DNA of 8,321 nt, taken from positions 1 to 8,321 of the forward strand of contig DASUVX010000045.1 of NCBI GenBank assembly GCA_036378735.1. Reading direction: 5' to 3'. Position 1 is the stretch's first letter. Every line of letters starts with the position of its first letter. The stretch is from GCA-003244245 sp036378735 (GTDB lineage: Bacteria; Actinomycetota; Actinomycetes; Mycobacteriales; Pseudonocardiaceae). Positions 1 to 5,766 of the stretch are shown piece by piece. A program made the translations under genes and the position numbers. Below the pieces are notes generated by a model that saw only the letters and a program-made list of their open reading frames with translations, searched no databases and was not told the origin of the DNA.

Positions 1-1200
1 ACCACCGAGGCCTGTGGCGACTGCCCACGGGTGGTGCTGGGCTCACCGGTCGCGGGCATCGCCGCTGAGGAGATCATCGACGGCACGCCGGCGATCGAGG
101 AGATCAAGCGCCGCTACATCGGCAGCCGCGAGTTCTCCAACCTGCCGCGCAAGTACAAGACCGCGATCTCCGGCCTGCAGGATGTCGCGCACGAGGTCAA
201 CGACATCTCCTTCGTCGGTGTGGTGCATCCCGAATACGGCCCTGGCTTCGATCTGTGGGTCGGCGGCGGCCTGTCCACCAACCCGAAGATCGCGCAGCGG
301 CTGGGGACCTGGGTACCGCGCGATGAGGTGCCCGAGGTCTGGGCCGCGGTGACCGCACTGTTCCGTGACTACGGCTACCGGCGGCTGCGCCACCGGGCCC
401 GGATCAAGTTCCTCATCGCCGACTGGGGCGCCCAGCGCTTCCGCGACGTGCTGGAGACGAATTACCTACACCGCCCGCTCGTCGACGGCCCTGCGCCGCA
501 GCCACCGCCCACTCCGATCGACCACATCGGTGTGCATCGCCAGCATGACGGCAAGTTCTATATCGGGGTCGCCCCGGTGGCGGGGCGGGTCTGCGGCACC
601 ACGCTGATCGACGTGGCCAAGGCAGTCGAGCACTTCGGGTCCACCCGGGTCCGGCTGACCCCCTACCAGAAACTCGTCGTGCTCGACGTTGCCGAGTCCG
701 ACGTGGACGGTCTCGTGGCCGAGCTGGGCCGGCTCGGGTTGCGCGCCGACCCCACCCCGTGGCGGCGTTCGGTGATGGCCTGCACCGGCATCGAGTTCTG
801 CAAGCTGGCCATCGTGGACACCAAAAACCGGGCGATCGCACTGGTCGCCGAGCTGGAACAGCGGCTCGCCGACGTGCAGTCCACTCTGGACACGCCGGTC
901 TCGGTGCATCTCAACGGCTGCCCGAACTCGTGTGCCCGCATCCAGGTCGCCGACATCGGGCTCAAGGGCCAGCTGGTCACCGACGCGAAGGGCAACCAGG
1001 TCGAGGGCTTCCAGGTGCACCTGGGCGGGGGGCTGGGGCTGGACAGCGGCTTCGGCCGCAAGCTGCGCGGGCACAAGGTCACCTCTACCGAGCTGGCCGG
1101 CTACGTGGAGCGGGTGGTGCGGGGTTACGCGCAGCAGCGCCAGCCGGGCGAGCGGTTCGCGCAGTGGGTGGCGCGCGCCGACGAGAGCGCCCTGCGATGA
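1..1200 (+). CDS. sirA: Ferredoxin-dependent assimilatory sulfite reductase, C-terminal 399 residues (5' end outside window)
   Basis: Reduces sulfite to sulfide with six electrons from ferredoxin, in the cytoplasm, as the last reductive step before cysteine synthesis. The frame is open from base 1, so the gene starts upstream and the GTG at 31 is internal. Compared with my memory of M. tuberculosis SirA/NirA (about 555 residues), some 156 N-terminal residues are missing. The visible part begins at the TEACGDCPR segment, whose first Cys matches Cys161, reported there to crosslink to a Tyr near the siroheme. The siroheme/[4Fe-4S] ligand set is complete: CTGIEFC (visible residues 261-267, C-X5-C) and NGCPNSC (C307 and C311, C-X3-C). 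LPRKYKTAISG and FTPYQK-like (LTPYQK) segments are also typical. The next gene starts inside its stop codon region (ATGA). A nitrite reductase of the same family is the alternative, but the cys operon argues for sulfite. Confidence 0.96.
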   Translation, partial: TTEACGDCPRVVLGSPVAGIAAEEIIDGTPAIEEIKRRYIGSREFSNLPRKYKTAISGLQDVAHEVNDISFVGVVHPEYGPGFDLWVGGGLSTNPKIAQRLGTWVPRDEVPEVWAAVTALFRDYGYRRLRHRARIKFLIADWGAQRFRDVLETNYLHRPLVDGPAPQPPPTPIDHIGVHRQHDGKFYIGVAPVAGRVCGTTLIDVAKAVEHFGSTRVRLTPYQKLVVLDVAESDVDGLVAELGRLGLRADPTPWRRSVMACTGIEFCKLAIVDTKNRAIALVAELEQRLADVQSTLDTPVSVHLNGCPNSCARIQVADIGLKGQLVTDAKGNQVEGFQVHLGGGLGLDSGFGRKLRGHKVTSTELAGYVERVVRGYAQQRQPGERFAQWVARADESALR

Positions 1201-1352
1201 CCGAAGCTAGGGCGGTGCCGTTCTATTGCCCGTACTGCGGAGAGGAGGATCTGCGCCCGCATGAACAACCGCCGGCAGCGTGGCGTTGCGCGGACTGCCA
1301 GCGGGTGTTCGTGGTGCACTTTGTGGGCGTCGTCGCGCAGGTGACGCGATGA
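1197..1352 (+). CDS. Small four-cysteine (zinc-ribbon/rubredoxin-like) protein in the cysX position
   Basis: A 51-residue protein whose ATG overlaps the sirA stop by four bases (ATGA) and whose own TGA overlaps the cysH start in the same way. It has two Cys pairs, CPYCG (C11, C14) and CADC (C31, C34), about 16 residues apart, followed by a hydrophobic tail of Val and Phe. This spacing suits a zinc ribbon or a rubredoxin-like one-metal site. In Corynebacterium glutamicum the fpr2-cysIXHDNYZ operon carries a small gene, cysX, at the same place, described as ferredoxin-like, and Streptomyces operons also have a small ORF here, as I recall. Its role is unproven: it could carry electrons to sulfite or APS reductase, or be a metal-binding assembly or regulatory factor. 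The gene is real with good confidence because of both overlaps and the Cys pattern; the function is inference. Confidence 0.85.
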   Translation: MTEARAVPFYCPYCGEEDLRPHEQPPAAWRCADCQRVFVVHFVGVVAQVTR

Positions 1353-2035
1353 CCGTCGATCTGGAGCAACTGGCGCGGCGAGCCGGGCGGGAACTGGAGT
1401 CCGCCCCGGCGCAGGAGATCGTGCGCTGGGCGGTGCAGACCTTCGGTACCCGGTTCGCGGTGGCGTCGTCCATGCAGGACGCGGTGCTGGTGCACCTGGT
1501 GTCGCAGGTCACCGGTGGAGTTGACGTGCTTTTTCTGGACACCGGGTACCATTTCGCCGAGACATTGGGCACCCGAGACGCCGTTGCGGCGACCTACGAC
1601 GTGAATCTGATCACCCTGACGCCCCGCCGGACGGTGGCCGAGCAGGACGCCTGGCACGGACCCAAGCTGCACAATCGCGATCCTGACCGGTGCTGCGCGC
1701 TACGCAAGGTGGCACCGCTGGATCGCGCGCTGGCCCGCTACGACGCCTGGGCCACCGGGCTGCGCCGGGTCGAGGCACCGGGTAGAGCCCACACACCGGT
1801 GGTGTCCTACGACGCGAAACGGGGAAAGGTCAAAGTCGCCCCGATCGCGACCTGGACCGACACCGACGTCGAGGACTACATCACCGAACACGCCGTCCTG
1901 ATCAATCCACTGCGCAGCGCCGGCTACTCGTCGATCGGCTGCGCTCCGTGCACGCGTGCGACGGCCGTCGGGGACGATCCGCGGGCCGGGCGCTGGGCCG
2001 GCTCGGCCAAGACCGAGTGCGGGATACACACATGA
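1349..2035 (+). CDS. cysH: Adenylyl-sulfate (APS) reductase, [4Fe-4S] type, thioredoxin-dependent
   Basis: Reduces adenosine 5'-phosphosulfate to sulfite and AMP with thioredoxin as electron donor. The 228-residue protein has the marks of the APS-specific, iron-sulfur type. These are the paired cysteines in RCCALRK (C115-C116) and GCAPC (C198, C201), which bind the cluster, and the catalytic Cys in the C-terminal KTECGIH (C224). The N-terminal part carries the PP-loop-like nucleotide region (ASSMQDAVLVH, residues 39-50) and LDTGYHF (64-69). PAPS-specific enzymes lack the CC and CXXC pairs, so APS is the likely substrate. The chosen ATG overlaps the stop of the small Cys-rich gene and has AGGTG five bases upstream. 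An earlier in-frame codon near 1280 would extend the protein into sequence that is coding in another frame. The stop overlaps the cysC start (ATGA). Confidence 0.96.
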   Translation: MTVDLEQLARRAGRELESAPAQEIVRWAVQTFGTRFAVASSMQDAVLVHLVSQVTGGVDVLFLDTGYHFAETLGTRDAVAATYDVNLITLTPRRTVAEQDAWHGPKLHNRDPDRCCALRKVAPLDRALARYDAWATGLRRVEAPGRAHTPVVSYDAKRGKVKVAPIATWTDTDVEDYITEHAVLINPLRSAGYSSIGCAPCTRATAVGDDPRAGRWAGSAKTECGIHT

Positions 2036-2568
2036 GCCGGGGCGCCACCGTGTGGCTCACCGGGTTGTCCGGGGCCGGCAAGACGACGATCGCCGAGGCG
2101 GTCGCCGGGCAACTGCGCGCCACCGGCCGGGATGTCGAGGTGCTCGACGGCGACGAGTTGCGCCGCGGCCTGTCGGCCGGGCTGGGCTTCTCCCGCCAAG
2201 ATCGGGACATCCACGTGCGCCGGGTCGGATTCGTGGCCGAGCTGCTCGCCCGGCACGGCGTCGTCACGCTGGTTCCGGTGATCGCGCCGTACGCGGCCAC
2301 CCGCGACGAGGTACGCGCCATGCACGATGCGCATGCCACCAGCTACCTGGAGGTGCACGTAGCGACGCCGCTGGCGGAGTGCGCCCGCAGGGATGTCAAG
2401 GGCCTCTATGCCCGCGCGGCCGCCGGCGAGCTGACCGGAATGACCGGTGTGGACGATCCGTACGAGGAGCCGGACAAGCCGGATCTGCGGCTGGACACCA
2501 CGGGTATGGACGTCACGGCCGTGACCCAGCAGGTGCTGGATCTGCTGTTCGAGAGGGGCGTGCTATGA
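2032..2568 (+). CDS. cysC: Adenylyl-sulfate kinase (APS kinase), stand-alone
   Basis: Phosphorylates the 3' hydroxyl of APS with ATP to make PAPS. The 178 residues show the family blocks in order: Walker A GLSGAGKTT (11-19), LDGDELR (38-44), LGFSRQDR (51-58), VIAPYAATRDEVR (83-95), KGLYARAAAGE (123-133) and the MTGVDDPYEEP segment (137-147). The Asn usual after the DRxx motif is His61 here, and the Ser of the common ISPY motif (the phosphorylated Ser of the E. coli enzyme) is Ala85. It is not fused to CysN, unlike M. tuberculosis CysNC. CysH in this operon uses APS directly, so PAPS is probably for sulfotransferases rather than reduction. The ATG overlaps the cysH stop. The upstream ribosome site is weak, so coupling to cysH is likely. 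Confidence 0.94.
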   Translation: MSRGATVWLTGLSGAGKTTIAEAVAGQLRATGRDVEVLDGDELRRGLSAGLGFSRQDRDIHVRRVGFVAELLARHGVVTLVPVIAPYAATRDEVRAMHDAHATSYLEVHVATPLAECARRDVKGLYARAAAGELTGMTGVDDPYEEPDKPDLRLDTTGMDVTAVTQQVLDLLFERGVL

Positions 2569-3488
2569 CAGCGACCATGCTGGCACCGGCTGCCGTAGAC
2601 GTGAATCACCTGGCGGCGCTGGAATCCGAGGCGGTGCACATCATCCGCGAGGTGGTCGCCGAGTTCGACCGTCCGGTGCTGCTGTTCTCCGGCGGCAAGG
2701 ACTCCGCGGTGCTGCTGCACCTGGCGCGCCGGGCAATGCACCCCGCGCCGTTGCCGTTCCCGCTGCTGCACGTAGACACCGGGCACAACTTCCCCGAGGT
2801 GATCGCCTACCGGGACCGGCTGGTCGCAGAACTGGGGTTACGGCTGCATGTGGCGGCAGTGCAGGACTGGATCGACGACGGGCGGCTGACCGAACGCCCT
2901 GACGGCACCCGCAACCCGCTGCAGACCATCCCGCTGCTGGACACCATCACCGAGCATCGCTTCGATGCCGTCTTCGGCGGCGCCCGGCGCGACGAGGACC
3001 GCGCGCGGGCCAAGGAACGCATCGTCAGCCTGCGCGACGCCTTCGGCGGCTGGGAGCCCCGCCGGCAACGTCCGGAGCTGTGGAACCTCTATAACGGCCG
3101 GCACACCGCCGGTGAGCACGTCCGGGTCTTCCCGCTGTCCAACTGGACCGAGCTGGACGTCTGGCACTACATCGCCCACCGCAACGTGCCGGTCCCCAGC
3201 ATCTACTACGCCCATCAGCGGCGAGTGTTCGCCCGGGACGGCATGTGGCTGACCGCAGGCGAGTGGGGCGGCCCGCGCAACGGCGAGCAGGTACTCACCA
3301 AGTCAGTGCGCTACCGCACGGTTGGGGACGCCTCGTGCACCGGTGCGGTGGAGTCCACCGCCGGCACCATCGACGAAGTGCTCGCTGAGGTGGCCACCAG
3401 CCGCATCACCGAACGCGGCGCCACCCGGGCCGATGACCGGCTGTCGGAGGCCGCGATGGAAGACCGCAAGCGCGAGGGCTACTTCTGA
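2565..3488 (+). CDS. cysD: Sulfate adenylyltransferase (ATP sulfurylase) subunit 2
   Basis: The catalytic subunit of bacterial ATP sulfurylase, which makes APS from ATP and sulfate together with the CysN GTPase. The 307-residue length is close to the usual 300. It is a PP-loop (ATP pyrophosphatase) protein, with SGGKDS at residues 42-47, HVDTGHNFPE at 69-78, GGARRDEDRARAKER at 138-152 and FPLSNWTELDVW at 189-200. The C-terminus ends in KREGYF, typical of CysD. The ATG overlaps the cysC stop by four bases, and a good Shine-Dalgarno (AGAGGGG) lies six bases upstream. The same frame is open much further upstream, through cysC, but that part is an out-of-frame shadow of Arg- and Ala-rich low-complexity sequence. 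The stop shares one base with the cysN start (TGATG). Confidence 0.97.
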   Translation: MTATMLAPAAVDVNHLAALESEAVHIIREVVAEFDRPVLLFSGGKDSAVLLHLARRAMHPAPLPFPLLHVDTGHNFPEVIAYRDRLVAELGLRLHVAAVQDWIDDGRLTERPDGTRNPLQTIPLLDTITEHRFDAVFGGARRDEDRARAKERIVSLRDAFGGWEPRRQRPELWNLYNGRHTAGEHVRVFPLSNWTELDVWHYIAHRNVPVPSIYYAHQRRVFARDGMWLTAGEWGGPRNGEQVLTKSVRYRTVGDASCTGAVESTAGTIDEVLAEVATSRITERGATRADDRLSEAAMEDRKREGYF

Positions 3489-4738
3489 TGGTCAGCTTGC
3501 TGCGGCTGACCACCGCGGGATCTGTCGATGACGGCAAGTCGACGCTGGTGGGACGGTTGCTGCACGACACGCAGTCGATCCTGGCCGATCAACTCGCCGC
3601 GGTAGACCGGGCCAGCCGGGCCCGCGGCGGCGCGGATTTGGATCTCGCGCTACTCACCGATGGGCTGCGGGCCGAACGGGAGCAGGGCATCACCATCGAC
3701 GTCGCCTATCGCTATTTCGCCACCCCCACCCGCAAGTTCGTGCTGGCCGACTGCCCGGGGCACGTGCAGTACACCCGCAATACGGTCACCGGGGCATCCA
3801 CCGCGGAGCTCGCGGTGGTGCTGGTCGACGCCCGCAACGGGGTGGTCGAGCAGACCCGACGGCATCTCGCGGTGATGGCGTTCCTGCGGGTGCCGCACGT
3901 AGTGCTCGCGGTGAACAAGATGGATTTGGTGAACTTCGACGAGCCGGCGTTTCGCCGCATCGAGTCACTATTCGCGGCAGCGGCCAGCTCGCTGGGCGTT
4001 CCCGATGTGGTGTCCGTGCCGGTGTCCGCGCTGCACGGCGACAACATCGCCACGCGCAGCGCTAGGACGCCGTGGTATCACGGCCCGACGCTGCTGGAAC
4101 ACCTGGAGGCGGTACCCACCGGGCAGGACGCGGTGGCCGAACCCATGCGGTTTCCGGTGCAGCTGGTGCTGCGGCCTCGCACCACCGACCATCCCGACTA
4201 CCGGGGGCTTGCCGGCCAGGTCGCCTCTGGGGTGCTCGAGGTCGGTGATGACGTCGTCGCGCTGCCGTCCGGAGGCCGCTCCACCGTCACCGGCATCGAC
4301 ACCCCTGACGGTCCAGTGCTGCGCGCCACTGCCGGGCAGTCGGTCACCGTGCTGTTAGGCGACGAGATCGACGTCGGTCGCGGGGAGGTGCTGGCCCACC
4401 CCTCGCAGGCGCCGCGGGTGGTCACCGAACTCCACGCCGATCTGTGCTGGCTGTCCGACCGGCCGCTGCATGCCGGCGCGCGAGTGCTGGTCAAGCACGG
4501 GACTCGCACCGTCCGCGCGATCGTCACCGCACTGACCGGCCGGCTGGACCTGCACACCCTGCGGCATGGCTCGGCACCGGTTGCGCTGACCCTCAACGAG
4601 ATCGGCGGCGCACGTATCCGGCTGGCCGAGCCACTGGCGGTGGACTCCTACTCCAGCGACCGGCACACCGGCGGCTTCCTCGTCATCGACACCGCCAACG
4701 GCAACACCCTCGCCGCCGGCCTGGTCGGCGCCGCCTAA
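3488..4738 (+). CDS. cysN: Sulfate adenylyltransferase subunit 1, GTPase (no APS kinase domain)
   Basis: The regulatory GTPase of ATP sulfurylase, of the EF-Tu/EF-1alpha family: GTP hydrolysis drives APS formation by CysD. All G motifs are present in the 416 residues: P-loop GSVDDGKST (11-19), switch I GITIDVAYRYF (67-77), DCPGH (88-92), NKMD (143-146) and SAL (180-182). The C-terminal half forms the two EF-Tu-like beta-barrel domains. The protein ends soon after the third domain and no APS kinase follows, so it is CysN alone and not the CysNC fusion known in M. tuberculosis; a separate cysC lies upstream. The start codon shares its A with the cysD stop, and GAGGG lies nine bases upstream. 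It is the last gene of the operon, followed by a hairpin about 50 bases downstream. Confidence 0.97.
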   Translation: MVSLLRLTTAGSVDDGKSTLVGRLLHDTQSILADQLAAVDRASRARGGADLDLALLTDGLRAEREQGITIDVAYRYFATPTRKFVLADCPGHVQYTRNTVTGASTAELAVVLVDARNGVVEQTRRHLAVMAFLRVPHVVLAVNKMDLVNFDEPAFRRIESLFAAAASSLGVPDVVSVPVSALHGDNIATRSARTPWYHGPTLLEHLEAVPTGQDAVAEPMRFPVQLVLRPRTTDHPDYRGLAGQVASGVLEVGDDVVALPSGGRSTVTGIDTPDGPVLRATAGQSVTVLLGDEIDVGRGEVLAHPSQAPRVVTELHADLCWLSDRPLHAGARVLVKHGTRTVRAIVTALTGRLDLHTLRHGSAPVALTLNEIGGARIRLAEPLAVDSYSSDRHTGGFLVIDTANGNTLAAGLVGAA

Positions 4739-4741
4739 TTC

Positions 4742-4793
4742 CCCGGTGTGTCGCGCTCTCCTGCCCGGTGTGTCGAGCTGACGTGCACGGTGT
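4742..4793. repeat. 22-base tandem repeat, two copies plus a partial third
   Basis: The 12-mer CCCGGTGTGTCG occurs at 4742-4753 and again at 4764-4775, exactly 22 bases apart. CACGGTGT follows in the same phase at 4786-4793, running into the hairpin stem. The second halves of the units differ (CGCTCTCCTG and AGCTGACGTG), sharing only some positions. The repeat lies between two convergent genes and begins four bases after the cysN stop. The function is unknown; it could be a small intergenic repeat family. Confidence 0.6.
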
Positions 4794-4814
4794 AGGCGAC
4801 CCCACTCGCCTACA
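4791..4814. terminator. Probable bidirectional hairpin terminator between cysN and the CM-RidA gene
   Basis: The arm TGTAGGCGA (4791-4799) and its exact complement TCGCCTACA (4806-4814) form a 9-bp stem with the six-base loop CCCCAC. The stem sits between convergent stops (cysN TAA at 4736-4738, minus-strand TGA at 4852-4854) and would fold in either transcript. No T-tract follows on either strand, which is common for mycobacterial terminators, so termination is inferred from position and symmetry. Confidence 0.65.
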
Positions 4815-4851
4815 GATACCCGAATAGCATCTCGACCCCGCGCGTACTGCG

Positions 4852-5529
4852 TCATCGCGACATCTCAGCTTCGGCCTCGATTTCGACCTTCCATCGAGGA
4901 TCCAGCAGGCCAGCCACGATGACCATGGTCGCCGCCGGCCGGACCTCACCGAACAGCTCGCCATGGACGGCGCCGACCTGATCGGCCGCGGCCGGGTCTG
5001 TGATGAACATGCGGGTGCGCAGCACGTCGCTCCACCCTGCGCCCGCGTTGGCCAACGCGTCACCGATGATTTCGAAGCAGCGCCGGGCCTGCGCGCCGGC
5101 ATCATCTGGACAGGACCCGTCGGACCACACCGGCCCAGTTCCGGAGACGAGCACCCGGTTTCCGGCCCGAAGCGCGCGAGAGAAGCCGATGGTCGGCTCG
5201 TATGGAGAACCAGAGCTGACCCGTTGCCGCAGGTCCGCGCTGGCGCCGGGCACGGCGCTGGGCTCGGTGTTTGCGCGGTGCTCCCGCTCAATGAACGCGT
5301 CAATCATCGCGGTGTACGCCTGGCTCACGACCTCGGCATCTACACCAGAGGTGCTGGCCTGGGCGCGCACTCGGCGCATCATCTCTGCGCGCCGCTCGGG
5401 GGCGGCCGCCGCGGCCGGACTGGCCGTGTCCCCGGCGGCTCGGATGACCAGCTGTTGCCGCCTGGCCAGCAAGGCGACGATCTGGTCGTCGAGCTGGTCG
5501 ATCTCGCGGCGGATGTCATCGAGCGACAT
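4852..5529 (-). CDS. Chorismate mutase (AroQ-like)-RidA/YjgF fusion protein
   Basis: A 225-residue two-domain protein. Residues 1-87 look like an AroQ-type helical chorismate mutase (LDDIRREIDQLDDQIVALLARR at the start, then two more helices). Residues about 105-225 look like a RidA/YjgF domain (RVLVSGTGPV, DVLRTRMFITD, WKVEIEAEA at the end). Aligned by eye to E. coli AroQ, Arg11, Arg28 and Arg51 have counterparts (R7, R24, R47), but the catalytic Lys39 falls on Thr35. In the RidA domain the substrate-binding Arg105 of RidA aligns with Gly207, so it is probably not a standard imine deaminase. Activity of either domain is therefore uncertain. The start ATG at 5529 is preferred over the one at 5535 because GGGAGG lies six bases before it and directly touches the earlier one. 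An extension to a TTG at 5694 gives unlikely Arg/Ser/Trp-rich sequence. Confidence 0.85.
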   Translation of the reverse strand: MSLDDIRREIDQLDDQIVALLARRQQLVIRAAGDTASPAAAAAPERRAEMMRRVRAQASTSGVDAEVVSQAYTAMIDAFIEREHRANTEPSAVPGASADLRQRVSSGSPYEPTIGFSRALRAGNRVLVSGTGPVWSDGSCPDDAGAQARRCFEIIGDALANAGAGWSDVLRTRMFITDPAAADQVGAVHGELFGEVRPAATMVIVAGLLDPRWKVEIEAEAEMSR

Positions 5530-5695
5530 GGTCATCCTCCCGGTCCGCACGGCTCCTGGCGTGCTGGCAGACCAGTATCTGGCTACCGTCGGGTTGGAAC
5601 TCGTAGTCCACCGCCACGACCCGCCCGGTGACGTCATATTCACCTTGCGCCGTGCTCCTCGTCTGGCCGGACGAGGTGCCGGGCTTAGCTTCAAT
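5516..5695 (-). CDS. Possible small ORF upstream of, and overlapping, the CM-RidA gene (uncharacterised)
   Basis: A frame different from that of the CM-RidA gene is open between in-frame stops at 5711-5713 and 5516-5518. Its last 40 or so residues have a natural protein look (segments GEYDVTGRVVAVDYEFQPDG and SQILVCQHARSRADRED), with alternating hydrophobic and polar residues like a beta hairpin. About three quarters of the codons checked end in G or C. It would overlap the downstream start by 14 bases. The start is unclear: there is no ATG. An ATT at 5695 has a perfect GGAGG seven bases upstream, and internal GTG codons follow the VTGRV segment. It may be a short leader protein, a remnant of a longer gene, or chance. 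I do not recognise a family. Confidence 0.35.
   Translation of the reverse strand: MEAKPGTSSGQTRSTAQGEYDVTGRVVAVDYEFQPDGSQILVCQHARSRADREDDHVAR
5536..5541 (-). promoter_or_regulatory. Ribosome binding site deciding the CM-RidA start
   Basis: GGGAGG on the minus strand lies six bases before the ATG at 5529 and immediately abuts the ATG at 5535. The spacing favours the second ATG as the start. Confidence 0.7.
5657..5676. promoter_or_regulatory. 20-bp near-perfect palindrome in the divergent intergenic region
   Basis: CCTCGTC-T-GGCC-G-GACGAGG is symmetric except for one mismatched pair (5664 against 5669). It lies between the divergent CM-RidA and enoyl-CoA hydratase genes, about 90 bases from the latter's start. 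It could be an operator for a dimeric repressor such as a TetR-type protein, or an RNA hairpin (the mismatch becomes a wobble pair in one strand). It also lies within the possible small ORF. No regulator gene is visible nearby. Confidence 0.4.
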
Positions 5696-5753
5696 CCCGC
5701 CGCCTCCGGATCACCGCGACGGCAACCGGGCGGCTAGCCGGTCGCCGGGCAGC

Positions 5754-5759
5754 TACCGT
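5754..5759 (+). promoter_or_regulatory. -10 box of a probable leaderless promoter for the enoyl-CoA hydratase gene
   Basis: TACCGT fits the mycobacterial -10 pattern TANNNT and ends seven bases before the ATG at 5767, which would place the transcription start at or next to the start codon. No Shine-Dalgarno is present before this ATG, as expected for a leaderless message. No clear -35 box was found. Confidence 0.5.
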
Positions 5760-5766
5760 CGCCACC

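Noticed and set aside
43..1082. Long minus-strand ORFs opposite sirA
   Set aside because: They are shadows of a well-conserved plus-strand gene and resemble no family.
31..1200. GTG at 31 as the start of the sulfite reductase gene
   Set aside because: The frame is open to base 1 and the residues before it (TEACGDCPR) are conserved family sequence, so the true start is outside the window.
1956..2564. N-terminal extension of CysD through the cysC region
   Set aside because: It is Arg/Ala-rich shadow sequence in the wrong frame of cysC; the ATG at 2565 has a Shine-Dalgarno and an ATGA overlap.
5560..5610. A sigma-70-like promoter for the CM-RidA gene (GATACT on the minus strand near 5575-5580)
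   Set aside because: The -10-like box has no convincing -35 partner at normal spacing and lies inside a possible small ORF.
5530..5694. Longer CM-RidA protein starting at a TTG at 5694
   Set aside because: The added residues are Arg/Ser/Trp-rich and unlike the family; GGGAGG at 5536-5541 fits the ATG at 5529, and another frame looks more coding there.
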